Assembly: GCA_964525045.1 (NCBI GenBank)
Contig: CAZGFD010000026.1
Coordinates: 1 to 53,240 of the forward strand
DNA: 53,240 bases
Origin: G020348185 sp964525045
GTDB taxonomy: Bacteria; Nitrospirota; Nitrospiria; Nitrospirales; UBA8639
Direction of reading: 5' to 3'
Shown piece by piece: positions 42,619-52,046 of this stretch. A program made the position numbers and the translations under genes. Every line of letters begins with the position of its first letter. The first letter of the stretch is position 1. Below the pieces are notes generated by a model. It had not been told where the DNA came from, did no database searches, and was given only the letters and a program-made list of their open reading frames with translations.

Positions 42619-43088
42619 CGCGATTTCTCCAATTCCACCTGAATGCGCTTCGCCACCCTTTTCACGGTGTCAGCCATCAGATTGGACAACCCCTTCCCTG
42701 GTTTAACCGGTCCGATTTCGATCCCGTACAAGACGAGTTGGGGAGGAAGTTTTTGCAGGGTATCTCCGAGGGATAAAGCTTGTCCCAATCCCAACCCATG
42801 GGTCGAACTCATTCCGGAGGCCCAGTTTACCTGTATTGCAAATTCTAGATCCGGTGGGATTTCCCAACGATGGACGGTCCCCGAAGGTTGTCCGGTTTGA
42901 ACTGCATCGATGATGATAACCTGGGTGGCCCCTTCCAGAAGATCGAGGATTCCCAATCCCATTATTTCACCTTCATTAATGTCAACATCCTGAAGCCCTT
43001 GAGACTTCAGGTGCCGGGCGACGAGATTGCCGACACCATCATCACCGACCCAGGGATTTCCTATTCCGATAATCTTTAAGGAACTCAT
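42600..43088 (-). CDS. Hydrogenase maturation protease (HycI/HyaD family)
   Basis: A 162-residue endopeptidase that clips the C-terminal tail of the hydrogenase large subunit after nickel is inserted. IIGIGNPWVGDDGVGNLVA, with Asp in the GDDG turn, and IIIDAVQTGQPSG are the family motifs; STHGLGLGQAL carries the third nickel-sensing region. It overlaps the large-subunit stop codon by four bases (ATGA). The large subunit encoded just upstream has a matching cleavable tail. Confidence 0.93.
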   Translation of the reverse strand: MSSLKIIGIGNPWVGDDGVGNLVARHLKSQGLQDVDINEGEIMGLGILDLLEGATQVIIIDAVQTGQPSGTVHRWEIPPDLEFAIQVNWASGMSSTHGLGLGQALSLGDTLQKLPPQLVLYGIEIGPVKPGKGLSNLMADTVKRVAKRIQVELEKSRCTNSP

Positions 43089-44401
43089 GACCGCACATCA
43101 GGCAGATGGTGAATATCCAGCCGTAAAAAGTGGGTCGCACAGGAAATACATGGATCATAACTCCGAATAATGCCTTCGCATAGACGTGCAACTTCCTCGT
43201 TGGGGAAGTGAAGTAAAGGAGGGAGAGCTTCGCGCAAGTCATCCTCCATACGTCGTTGGTTTTGCGACGTTGGCGGGACAATTTTGGCTTCTCGAATCGT
43301 TCCATCCTCACCTACACGAAACCGATGAAACAGCAGCCCCCTCGGAGCTTCGGTTACCGCCGAACCCATTCCCGCTTTCACCTCGAATGGAACCGCCGCT
43401 AGAGGTGGTTTCTCATACTGATCGATGATGTGGAGACTATGGTCAATGCAATGGAGCACTTCCGCCGCGCGGGCAACGATGCCCATGGAGGCTCTTCGAA
43501 ATGGAAGCTGCAATCCTGTGGCCCGGAGTACTTCTTTCGTCAATGAGGTTAGGGCGTCATAATTAAGATGGAGCCGCGCCAGGGGGCCGACAAGGTAGGA
43601 CTTGCCCTCAAAAGCGCATTGAAGAGCATGAGAATAGGGTACTTGGTGCTCGATAAAATGGTTTTCAAATTCGTGAGCGGAAATTAAGAGCCCCGAGTTT
43701 GACGCAATCATCCCCTCATTCATGGGGTATTCGAGGGAGGACTGGACGGCGACTAACCTATAGTCCTGCTCAGGATCGGAAAATTCAAAACCAGCCACCC
43801 ATCGAAGAGTCTCTTCGGCCGCATCCCGGGCCCAGAGCAACTCCTCCTTCAGGCTAACCAATTCGTGTTTACTCGGGACTTTTGTAAAACCTCCTATTTT
43901 GACGGAAACGGGATGTACCGACCGTCCCCCCAGGAGTGCCAACAGTGCATTCCCCACCTTTTTCATTCTCAGGCCCCTGGTGACAATACCCGGATGGGAC
44001 CGGGCCATTTCGATTCCACTGGCAAAACCCATGAAATCGGGCCCATGGAGCATGTATATATGCAACGTATGACTTTCAATCCATTCTGCACAGTAGAGCA
44101 GACGACGAAGATCGCGTAGCTGACCTTCGACTTGAACCTCAAAAAGCGGTTCAAGAGCATGAACGGTGGTCATTTGATAGGCCACCGGACAAATTCCACA
44201 AATCCGGGCAACGATATCCGGCACCTCCGAGACGTGTCGCCCTTGAAGAAAGGCTTCAAAAAACCGGGGGGGCTCAAAAATGCGAAGCTGGACATCCTCG
44301 ACCTCACCTCCTCTGGCAGTGACATGCAAGGCACCTTCGCCTTCGACCCTGGCAAGCATATCAATCTTTATGGTCCGGGTCTCTTCGTTCTTCCCAGTCA
44401 T
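43085..44401 (-). CDS. Group 3b NiFe hydrogenase large (alpha) subunit
   Basis: A 438-residue catalytic subunit. The ATG at 44401 has GGAAAGAG upstream and overlaps the small-subunit gene by 41 bases. The nickel ligands are in RICGICP (Cys68, Cys71) and DPCISCATH (Cys418, Cys421). His424 is the expected processing site, leaving a 14-residue tail (FLRLDIHHLPDVRS) for the protease encoded next. It oxidises or makes H2 in the cytoplasm, exchanging electrons through the small subunit with the NAD(P)-reductase subunits. Confidence 0.95.
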   Translation of the reverse strand: MTGKNEETRTIKIDMLARVEGEGALHVTARGGEVEDVQLRIFEPPRFFEAFLQGRHVSEVPDIVARICGICPVAYQMTTVHALEPLFEVQVEGQLRDLRRLLYCAEWIESHTLHIYMLHGPDFMGFASGIEMARSHPGIVTRGLRMKKVGNALLALLGGRSVHPVSVKIGGFTKVPSKHELVSLKEELLWARDAAEETLRWVAGFEFSDPEQDYRLVAVQSSLEYPMNEGMIASNSGLLISAHEFENHFIEHQVPYSHALQCAFEGKSYLVGPLARLHLNYDALTSLTKEVLRATGLQLPFRRASMGIVARAAEVLHCIDHSLHIIDQYEKPPLAAVPFEVKAGMGSAVTEAPRGLLFHRFRVGEDGTIREAKIVPPTSQNQRRMEDDLREALPPLLHFPNEEVARLCEGIIRSYDPCISCATHFLRLDIHHLPDVRS

Positions 44402-45230
44402 GGCTCTCTTTCCTGAATGGCTCAACGTATCCGTTAATCCCCCGAAATCGTCGAATGATTTCAACGGGTATCAAATTGAGCCCGTGCCGAAACTGTGTTG
44501 ATAGGGAAGGGGTATTGGGAGGAACTCCTGGGCCCTGAGGAACCCCCTCTGCGGGACCAAAACATCCATAACATTCACGGCCAAGGGCAGGACAGATAGC
44601 CCCACACCCGGTTTGTGTGACAGGCCCCAAACAGGGAAGCCCTTTGGCCACAAGTACGCAGAGGTGTCCCTGACGCTTGCAGTCCAGACAGACACTGTGT
44701 GAGGGAAGACGTGGTGTTGTCCCTGCGGTCAAATCGGTAAGGACCTGGAGAAGTTGGTATTTATCGATCGGACAGCCCCATAATTCATAATCCACTTGTA
44801 CATGTTCCGAAATCGGAGTGGAGGTACTCAGACCGCGAATATACTCCGGATGGGGGTAGACCATTTGCTTGTAGCTTTCCACATCCGCCCAGTTCCGCAG
44901 AGCCTGAATCCCCCCCGCGGTGGCGCATGCCCCAATAGTGACCAGGAACTTTGTTTGGTTTCTGATTTCTGCAATTCTTGTCACGTGTTCCGGAACAGAA
45001 ATAGATCCCTCAACAAGGACGATATCGTAGGGGCCGGGCTTCATCCGGCTGGAAGCTTCAGGAAAATAGGCGATGTCCATGATTTGCCCAAGAGCAAGAA
45101 GTTCATCCTCGAGGTTTAGCAGACTTAGCTGGCACCCATCACATGAAGCAAACTTTATGACCCCCAGCCTGAGCCGCTTCAAGGGAGAAGAGGGAGAGGT
45201 CTCCTTCTGCCTGTGATGATGAATTTCCAT
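44361..45230 (-). CDS. Group 3b NiFe hydrogenase small (delta) subunit
   Basis: A 289-residue iron-sulfur subunit. The start is the ATG at 45230, sharing one base with the gamma-subunit stop (TGATG). SCDGCQLSLL, GACATAGGIQ and GCPID ligate the proximal 4Fe-4S cluster. CLDCKRQGHLC..GLPCLGPVTQTGCGAICPALGRECYGCFGP provides further cysteines for the outer clusters. It has no twin-arginine signal, consistent with a cytosolic group 3 enzyme. It passes electrons between the NiFe site and the gamma/beta subunits. Confidence 0.94.
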   Translation of the reverse strand: MEIHHHRQKETSPSSPLKRLRLGVIKFASCDGCQLSLLNLEDELLALGQIMDIAYFPEASSRMKPGPYDIVLVEGSISVPEHVTRIAEIRNQTKFLVTIGACATAGGIQALRNWADVESYKQMVYPHPEYIRGLSTSTPISEHVQVDYELWGCPIDKYQLLQVLTDLTAGTTPRLPSHSVCLDCKRQGHLCVLVAKGLPCLGPVTQTGCGAICPALGRECYGCFGPAEGVPQGPGVPPNTPSLSTQFRHGLNLIPVEIIRRFRGINGYVEPFRKESHDWEERRDPDHKD

Positions 45231-46087
45231 CACACCCCACCTTTTCCTAGCAACGGCAGCACTCTATCGAGGCGCATCACCGGACCGTCGACACAAAGAA
45301 AAAATGGCCCCAACTGGCAATGCCCGCACAATCCTATTCCACATTCCATATGGCGCTCGAGCGAGACATACATGACCTCCGGTCTTAACCCCCGGTGAGT
45401 GAGGATATTAACGGCCACACGCATCATCATTTCCGGACCACACATCAGTACGACCGTATTATCAATGTCAAAACTCATCCGATCGAATAATTCCGTAACC
45501 ACACCCACATGGTATCGCCAGGTCTTCCCCGGTTCATCACTCGTGAGGTATACCTCCGTATTTGGCTGACTGCGCCAATTATCGAACCGCTCCCGGTACA
45601 GTAAATCTGTTGGAGCTTTCACTCCATGAAGAATTTTTATGGCCCCGAATTGGGAACGACGACGAAACATATATTCGATCGCTCCGGCTACCGGGGCGCA
45701 ACCTAACCCGCCTGTGACGATGATGATGTTCTTTCCCCTGGCTTCTTCCATGGGCCACCCTATTCCAAATGGCCCACGAATACCAAGAGTTTCCCCGATT
45801 TGCTTTTCGCCAATGATTCTAGATATTCGACCAACCATCCGAATCGTGTGATCCAGAAATTCCGGTTCATCGGGATCCGACACGATGGAAATGGCAATTT
45901 CTCCGACCCCGAAGGCATATAACATGTTAAATTGGCCAGATGAAAACTTGAAGGATTGCCGGGATGACGCATCAAAAATTTTCATGCGAAAACTTACGAT
46001 ATCCGTCGCCTCTAGTCTCTTTTCCAGGATTTGCGCTGGATAAATGACGAAGGGGTTGACCCCGTATGTAGGCACAGCGGGATTCAT
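45230..46087 (-). CDS. Hydrogenase gamma subunit (FAD/NAD(P)-binding)
   Basis: A 285-residue ferredoxin-NADP-reductase-like subunit. SFRMKIFDASSRQSFKFSSGQFNMLYAFGVGEIAISI is the FAD domain, IIIVTGGLGCAPVAGAIEYM the NAD(P) domain and MCGPEMMMRV the C-terminal nucleotide motif. ECGIGLCGHCQLGPFFLCVDGPV at the end binds a 2Fe-2S cluster, as in dihydroorotate dehydrogenase electron-transfer subunits. It couples H2 turnover to NAD(P)(H). It overlaps the beta gene by four bases and the delta gene by one. Confidence 0.93.
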   Translation of the reverse strand: MNPAVPTYGVNPFVIYPAQILEKRLEATDIVSFRMKIFDASSRQSFKFSSGQFNMLYAFGVGEIAISIVSDPDEPEFLDHTIRMVGRISRIIGEKQIGETLGIRGPFGIGWPMEEARGKNIIIVTGGLGCAPVAGAIEYMFRRRSQFGAIKILHGVKAPTDLLYRERFDNWRSQPNTEVYLTSDEPGKTWRYHVGVVTELFDRMSFDIDNTVVLMCGPEMMMRVAVNILTHRGLRPEVMYVSLERHMECGIGLCGHCQLGPFFLCVDGPVMRLDRVLPLLGKGGV

Positions 46088-47217
46088 ATCACCGGCTCAT
46101 CCACGTTCTTCATTAATTTTTTGAGTTCCTCGGTCAAATCAATACCAACGGGGCACCATGTGATACATCGACCACACCCCACACATCCAGATGTTCCGAA
46201 CTGATCGATCCAGTATCCTAGTTTGTGGGTAAGCCACATTCTATAGCGATCTTTAATGGTTGGACGAAAATTTTTCCCATGAATGTACCCGTGATCGGCT
46301 GTGAAACAAGAGTCCCATATTCTTGCCTGTTCGGTCCGCTCTCCGGTAAGGGCGGGTTTTTCTTCCATTTTGGAGCAAAAGCAGGTGGGACAGACCATGG
46401 TACAGTTGGTACAAGCGAGACAACGGGTCGCCACCTCGTCCCACTGCGGATGGTCATGCGCATCATACAATGCCTTGGGAAGACCTCGGGTCTCCATCTT
46501 GCGGGTTTGGCTCGCTCCGCAGTCTGCGATATCCTGATGATCAGCAGCTATTCGTTCGCTGGAGGCCTTTGACAGGGGTAATTCCCTGTAGATCTTTTCG
46601 CCAGCAGGACTTCCGACTTCCACCAAAAAATCCTCATCAGATTCGGTGAGCGCCAAATCGTATCCCGGACCTGCCTTGGGACCAGTGTTCATAGAAGAAC
46701 AAAAACAAGTATCCAGAGCTCGGGTGCAATTCACAGCGATAAGCAAAAGAGATTCTCGTCGAGATTGATAATAGGGATCCGTAAAGGTACCTTCCAAAAA
46801 TATCCTGTCTTGAATGCGCAATGCAGCCAGATCACAAGCTCGTACCCCAAGCAAGGCAGTTTTTTGAATGTGAGGTACGAAGGAGTTAACGGAAAAACTT
46901 CTGTTTGAACGTTCGATGACAAGGAGGGTTTCTTTTGGAGCAAAGGCTTGCCGTTTGATTGATTCCGGCCCTTGGACAGTCCCAAAAAATCTCGGCGATC
47001 CAGTTTTTTCCAGTCGGTACTGCCCCGGGGACTGGTGATCCTTCCATCCTACCGGTAGATCCTGAACTCCTTGGATGTCGCCCCACATGACGGCTCCATC
47101 CCAGACTGTCGGCCCCATGACCCTGAAACCACTCTTTTTTAACGTCTGGATGAGACTGGCAAAAGATGATCGTGGTAGTAGTGCTGGAGAAGAAGGGGAA
47201 ATGGAAGAGGGATCCAT
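46084..47217 (-). CDS. Hydrogenase beta subunit (4Fe-4S dicluster)
   Basis: A 377-residue subunit with two ferredoxin-like clusters near the C-terminus: CLACTNCTMVCPTCFCSKMEE and CVGCGRCITWCPVGIDLTEEL. The N-terminal part (GVRACDLAALRIQDRIFLEG) matches the beta subunits of group 3b sulfhydrogenases (HydB type), which pass electrons between the small subunit and the flavoprotein. It is the first gene of the operon, about 40 bases after the predicted transcription start, and has no strong Shine-Dalgarno. Confidence 0.93.
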   Translation of the reverse strand: MDPSSISPSSPALLPRSSFASLIQTLKKSGFRVMGPTVWDGAVMWGDIQGVQDLPVGWKDHQSPGQYRLEKTGSPRFFGTVQGPESIKRQAFAPKETLLVIERSNRSFSVNSFVPHIQKTALLGVRACDLAALRIQDRIFLEGTFTDPYYQSRRESLLLIAVNCTRALDTCFCSSMNTGPKAGPGYDLALTESDEDFLVEVGSPAGEKIYRELPLSKASSERIAADHQDIADCGASQTRKMETRGLPKALYDAHDHPQWDEVATRCLACTNCTMVCPTCFCSKMEEKPALTGERTEQARIWDSCFTADHGYIHGKNFRPTIKDRYRMWLTHKLGYWIDQFGTSGCVGCGRCITWCPVGIDLTEELKKLMKNVDEPVI

Positions 47218-47261
47218 GCCGATAAATTGCTAGAGTCAGGATGGAAAGGATCGTTGGTAGA

Positions 47262-47289
47262 ATTATAACATGGCTCGGAAATATCCGAG
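47262..47289 (-). promoter_or_regulatory. Hydrogenase operon -10 box with upstream perfect dyad
   Basis: On the minus strand TATAAT (47267-47262) is a perfect -10 box about 45 bases before the first gene. A perfect inverted repeat with arms CTCGGA (47274-47279) and TCCGAG (47284-47289) fills the region between -10 and -35. No -35 consensus is present, which suggests control by a regulator bound at the dyad. Confidence 0.55.
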
Positions 47290-47362
47290 TAGATCAATGA
47301 ATTTCTTTCTCCTTGCCAGGTTGGGAAAAGGAACTGTTCAAGCCCAATATCGTCAATACCAT

Positions 47363-47750
47363 TCAGGTACTTTTCCGAGGAATCGTGGCTGCCACGCCAC
47401 CCAAAATGAGCCGAGTAACACCTTGATACCCATGAATCCCCATTATGATCGGATCAGCCCCGGAAAAAATGAGGCATTCCCTTACCTTTAAATCCTTCCT
47501 CTCATTGGGATAACCGCATTTCAATCTGCTGTTCGAATGTAAGGTTCCCAATAGGATGCGTCGACTTACATTCTATAAGATGTGACGGGCGACCGACAGC
47601 ATGCATTAAGGTGACGGAACACTGAAATGCTTTATCCACCTGCATGGTGTATTGAAAAGCCTGCCAGGAACATTCAGTAAAGTCTACAGGAAGGCGCACA
47701 AGGTTCGGTGTAAAATTCCCATCCGATTTGTCCGGGATTCTTTCCCTCAT
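47363..47750 (-). pseudogene. Broken universal stress protein gene
   Basis: Two frames together spell a UspA-type protein. The first (47750-47502) begins with a leader and then reads RLPVDFTECSWQAFQYTMQV, then AFQCSVTLMHAVG, the N-terminal beta-alpha of the family, ending at a stop. The second (47551-47363) reads GADPIIMGIHGYQG, then VTRLILGGVAATIPRKS, which is the ATP-binding Gly-rich C-terminus (GxxGxxxxxxGSVA). The frameshift and missing middle make the gene non-functional. Confidence 0.75.
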
Positions 47751-48071
47751 CCTGGAAGACTCTGAATGCCGAACTTCTGAACTTATAAGCTATGCATGAG
47801 AAGTCCAGGCAACAATTATGCCACCACAGTTTCTGGAAGAGAAAGGGCCGGGGGCAGAGGAATTGGGGAATTGGGTGCCATAATAAGAAAAAAAACCGGA
47901 CTAATTGTGGATATTCGCTACAGTGCTCTCTTTCTACAATGAGGCAGAAGAGACCGGGCAGAGACTTTCAATTAAGGTTGGGCAGACCTGAAGGTTCGGA
48001 AAAATACCATAGCGTTTACCAGATTCAGAATTTTTCCATTAAATGTGTGAGGTCAATTCTTCAGGTATCGT

Positions 48072-48275
48072 TTAAGCAGGTTTGGGGGAGGGACCGGAAA
48101 GGATTCGTTTCAGCAAAACAGTGGTAAGGAGAGTAGTAAGCACCCCCATGAAAGCCAGGGCCGAGAAAAGATTACCGACAAGTAAATCATCTGTCTCACG
48201 CTCATGTGGACACCTAGACTTATTGTGATGACGAAGAATACGGTTACCGTAAATTGAGTTCGAGGAAAATTTCAA
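48072..48275 (-). pseudogene. Possible C-terminal remnant of a cation:proton antiporter
   Basis: A 67-residue frame whose end reads VGNLFSALAFMGVLTTLLTT, then VLLKRIL, a last-helix pattern seen in CPA2-type Na+/K+:H+ antiporters. The N-terminal part (residues 1-25) has no such similarity, and no further antiporter sequence is in frame upstream. It is most likely a leftover fragment. Assignment rests on pattern resemblance only. Confidence 0.4.
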
Positions 48276-48448
48276 AGATGGATCAAAATTGGATTAATGC
48301 GGCGTAGCCCATTTCCGATTGAGAGCTTGAAAGAATTCCATAGCGATCAAAAGGATGAAGCTGACGGTTGGAAGGATATCCGCTCAACATGCTACAAATG
48401 AATTCCGTTTTTGAGCAACCGCAAGTAAGAATTTTAAGTGCTTCTCTC

Positions 48449-51226
48449 TTACAGACTGGCAGTTCTTGTCTCCACTCGGTTCCTTTTATTGGATTTTTGG
48501 AGAGGGTCAATCGTCCCTGTAAGCTTCCGCCGGATCAATTTTTCCATTTCTACGATGACATAGCTTCCCATGCCCACACCGACGATAGGTATCCATGTCT
48601 GCCAATATATAGGAACGGTATGAAACAAAAAATTCATGACTGGCGCATAAGTGAACAGTAATTGAAGAACAATCATTGTCAGCACCCCCCAAGTGACCCA
48701 CCGATTAGTGAAAATCCCAAGCTGAAACATCGATTTTTCAAATGAACGACAATTAAATAGGTAAAACAACTCGACCATCACAAAAACATTCACGGCTACG
48801 GTCCGGGATTCCTCCAGAGTGCCTCCTGTCTTCTGAACCCAAAGGAACAAACCAAATGCACCTGAAAGAAGGAGGGCTCCAACTAGAAGAATTCGCCAAA
48901 CCAACTCGCCGGTTAGTAACGGCATTTTAGGATCTCGTGGGGCACGCTGCATGATTCCCGCTTCCTTGGGCTCAAATGCAAGCATCAATCCGAGCGCCAC
49001 CGCAGTGGTCATATTAATCCACAGAATTTGCACCGGCAGAATCGGAAGTGCCAATCCGGCGCCAATGGACGCCAGGATCACCAACCCTTCTCCCATATTG
49101 GTTGGGAGGGTCCACACGATAAATTTCGTCAGGTTGTCAAAGACGCACCGGCCTTCTTCCACCGCAGCTTCTATCGACGCGAAATTATCATCGGTAAGAA
49201 TCATATCCGCTGCCTCTTTGGCAACTTCAGTACCCCCACGACCCATGGCTACCCCAATATCGGCTTGTTTTAGTGCCGGCGCATCATTGACACCATCTCC
49301 CGTCATTGCGACAACATGGCCTCGGGTTTGTAAAGCTTCCACCAGTCGCAGTTTCTGCTCCGGCGCCACCCGTGCAAACACATTGATTTGGTTTGCAGCC
49401 TCGGGCAATTGATCCACCGGATAGGCACCCAGGTCCGACCCTGTCATGACCCTTGGCGCTTCTGCGCCCGAGATTCTTTCATTATCAATTCCAATCTGCT
49501 TGGCAATAGCCCCAGCTGTCAAAGCATGATCACCCGTAATCATTTTGACGGCAATTCCTGCAGTCTGGCACGTCTGCACCGCTCGAATGGCCTCAGACCG
49601 AGGAGGATCCATCATGCCTTGGAGTCCGAGCCATGTCAGTCCAGACAGATGGTCTTCTGAATTAAGGGCATCGGTCTCTGACGGTACAATGGCCCGCGCA
49701 AATCCCAGGAGGCGAAGGCCACGCTCACCAAGTGCCTGAGCTAGACGTTGGATGGTGCCCGGATCACAAGGCCGTTCCTGCCCCTCCGGCCCTAATTCCT
49801 GAGTACACAAACTCAACACCTTTTCCATGGCACCTTTCAGATAGACGACCTTTAAGGGGTCATCCGTCCTCTGGTGCAATGTGGCCATATATTGTCGTTG
49901 GGATTCGAAGGGGATGACATCAATACGGGGAAAATGGTGAGAGACGTTCTTCCACTCAAGTCCCGCTTTACAAGCTGCGACGAGTAATGCTCCTTCGGTA
50001 GGATCGCCCGCAATCGTCCATTGCTGATCTCGTTCAACCAATTGAGTATCATTGCAGAGCATTCCGGCCAGAACACATTCATGCAGTGCTGGGGCATGTC
50101 TAAGGTCAATGACTTTCCCATTTTGCTGGATAGTTCCCACTGGCTCATATCCTGAACCACTTACTTCCAACATTTGGCCCCCAGCTATGATGGCCTGTAC
50201 GGTCATCTGGTTTTCCGTAAGCGTTCCCGTTTTATCCGAACAGATGACTGTCGTGCTGCCCAAAGTTTCCACGGCAGGCAACCTGCGTATGATCGCATGA
50301 CGTTTTGCCATACGGTTGACGCCGATGGCCAAGGTAATGGTCACCGCGGCGGGAAGGCCTTCAGGGATGGCACCAACGGCCAAGGCCACCGCAGCCATGA
50401 ACATCTCGACGGCCGGCTTCCCCTGCCACATCCCGATACCGAACGTAACCGCGGCTAACCCTAGAATGACGCCGGTCAAGATCTGGCTAAAGCGTGCAAT
50501 TTTTTTTGTCAGTGGGGTGGCAATATCGGCTGCACTGCCAATGAGCTGATGAATTCGGCCGATTTCAGTTTCAAGCCCTGTACCAACCGCGACACCCATG
50601 CCTTGGCCATAGGTCACAAGGGTCCCGGAATAGGCCAAGTTCCTGCGATCCGCTAAGGCAGTGTCAAGTGGTAGCAATAACTCCTCTTTGACAACCGGAA
50701 CGGACTCTCCCGTCAGAGCCGATTCATCGACCTGTAACTCACGAACGGAAACCAGACGCAAATCGGCCGGTACCTTATCGCCGGACTGGAGAAAGACCAT
50801 ATCCCCTGGAACCACCTCAGATGAAGAGATGTGGAGTTTTTCCCCTTCACGCAAGACCGTGGCCTCCGTCTTGACCATTTTCATTAAGGCCTCCAGGGCG
50901 CGCTCCGCACGAGATTCCTGAATGAACCCGACGACCGCATTCACGACTACAACCGCAAAAATTACGCTGGCATCTACCCATTCACCTAAGAGCAGAGTGA
51001 CGACTGTAGCCGCCAGCAGGATATAGATCAGTGGATGGTGGAATTGGAGCAGAAACCGGATCAACGGACCATGCCGGCGAAACAACGGCAGCACATTCGG
51101 TCCAACATGCTGAAGCCGCTGCGTTGCTTCGCTATGGGTGAGACCACGAGAGGCATCAGTCTCCAAAAGGAGGAGCACTTCATGAACGGGCAACTGGTGG
51201 GTATCGGGATTAAGGAGCTTTTTCAT
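48449..51226 (-). CDS. Cation-transporting P-type ATPase (P2-type, CtpF-like)
   Basis: A 925-residue pump. An N-terminal cation-ATPase domain (HEVLLLLETDASRGLTHSEATQRLQHVGPN) is followed by membrane helices. LTGESVPV is the actuator motif, IPEGLPAAVTITLAIGV the helix-4 ion-binding motif of P2 ATPases, CSDKTGTLT the phosphorylation site and GDGVNDAPALKQADIGVAMG the hinge. ILWINMTTAVALGLMLAFEPKEAGIM in the helix 5-6 region resembles CtpF-type pumps rather than SERCA, so Ca2+ or another divalent ion is possible but not proven. The C-terminus has four membrane helices. Its surroundings are decayed genes, yet this one is intact. Confidence 0.9.
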   Translation of the reverse strand: MKKLLNPDTHQLPVHEVLLLLETDASRGLTHSEATQRLQHVGPNVLPLFRRHGPLIRFLLQFHHPLIYILLAATVVTLLLGEWVDASVIFAVVVVNAVVGFIQESRAERALEALMKMVKTEATVLREGEKLHISSSEVVPGDMVFLQSGDKVPADLRLVSVRELQVDESALTGESVPVVKEELLLPLDTALADRRNLAYSGTLVTYGQGMGVAVGTGLETEIGRIHQLIGSAADIATPLTKKIARFSQILTGVILGLAAVTFGIGMWQGKPAVEMFMAAVALAVGAIPEGLPAAVTITLAIGVNRMAKRHAIIRRLPAVETLGSTTVICSDKTGTLTENQMTVQAIIAGGQMLEVSGSGYEPVGTIQQNGKVIDLRHAPALHECVLAGMLCNDTQLVERDQQWTIAGDPTEGALLVAACKAGLEWKNVSHHFPRIDVIPFESQRQYMATLHQRTDDPLKVVYLKGAMEKVLSLCTQELGPEGQERPCDPGTIQRLAQALGERGLRLLGFARAIVPSETDALNSEDHLSGLTWLGLQGMMDPPRSEAIRAVQTCQTAGIAVKMITGDHALTAGAIAKQIGIDNERISGAEAPRVMTGSDLGAYPVDQLPEAANQINVFARVAPEQKLRLVEALQTRGHVVAMTGDGVNDAPALKQADIGVAMGRGGTEVAKEAADMILTDDNFASIEAAVEEGRCVFDNLTKFIVWTLPTNMGEGLVILASIGAGLALPILPVQILWINMTTAVALGLMLAFEPKEAGIMQRAPRDPKMPLLTGELVWRILLVGALLLSGAFGLFLWVQKTGGTLEESRTVAVNVFVMVELFYLFNCRSFEKSMFQLGIFTNRWVTWGVLTMIVLQLLFTYAPVMNFLFHTVPIYWQTWIPIVGVGMGSYVIVEMEKLIRRKLTGTIDPLQKSNKRNRVETRTASL

Positions 51227-51258
51227 TGCATGCGTTTATTTATGGGAGGGTGAGGTGT

Positions 51259-51396
51259 ATGCCTTCAAAAAAATCGCGTTGGTTTGCCATTCTGGTCGTC
51301 GTGGCCGAAATGGCCACAGGAAGACCTCCCGGTATGGGAGACACCCCTAGCACCACTGCCATAAAAAAACTTCCATCAAGTGAATACCTTTACTGA
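51259..51396 (+). CDS. Possible 45-residue peptide
   Basis: ATG 51259 follows GGAGGGTGAGG, a good ribosome-binding stretch, and the frame runs to TGA at 51396. The product (MPSKKSRWFAILVVVAEMAT plus a Pro/Gly/Thr-rich tail) has a basic start and a short hydrophobic run like a small secreted or membrane peptide. It could be chance, or a leader remnant of a lost gene. The rest of 51397-51652 shows nothing. Confidence 0.25.
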   Translation: MPSKKSRWFAILVVVAEMATGRPPGMGDTPSTTAIKKLPSSEYLY

Positions 51397-51652
51397 CGGC
51401 CCCCTCAGCAAGGATGCAAAAGGCTCATACCACACCAAGACTGATAGACCGGGCAAATGGGCGGGATTCTTGAAGATGTGACAGAGTATCGGAACTTTGA
51501 GGATCAATCAGTTTTCCTTCCCTTAAAAACCAGAATCGTGTTGGGTAGGGCTACTACCTTCCTGGGTCTCACGGAGCTATCGGTCGTTGTATGCCGGAAT
51601 GTCTACTCTATTCCCTAGAATACCCGAAAGGCCCAGGATTTTAATCTATTTT

Positions 51653-52046
51653 TTAGCCTTGGTGGGCTTTACCGGTTTGTCCTCCATACCTGCCCAAAAA
51701 CACTAAATCCACCTTTTCTATGGTTATCGTCCGCACGATCTCAACAAAGGGTTTCCCCTCATTCAAAAAATGGGAGACGGATAATCCCTTGGCCTCTTCC
51801 ATTTGAAGAAGCCTTCGCGCATGGAAACGGGCATGGTGACGTAATTTTTTTTTGGCTTTTTTCATCAGATGGTTTGGCTAATCCAAGTGCATTTAATGAA
51901 TCCAGCGCATTGACATCAACAACATGGCGGAGCAATACCTGGGATTGGAACACTCGAGCTAGGTTTAATCCAAAACGAAATGCTTCACGCGAACAGTGCG
52001 AGAAATCAATCGGTATTAAAATCTTTTCGAATAATTCTCCAGTCAC
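51653..52046 (-). pseudogene. Frameshifted, C-terminally short universal stress protein gene
   Basis: The N-terminal frame (from 52046) reads FEKILIPIDFSHCSREAFRF, then GLNLARVFQSQVLLRHVVDV, a UspA start. It loses frame at a run of nine Ts (about 51844-51852 on the plus strand) and resumes in another frame with HARRLLQMEEAKGLSVSHFL, then GKPFVEIVRTITIEKVDLVF, then LGRYGGQTGKAHQG and a stop. The ATP-binding GSVAE segment that should follow GRYGGQTGKA is missing. The homopolymer could be a sequencing slip, but the short C-terminus argues for decay. Confidence 0.7.
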
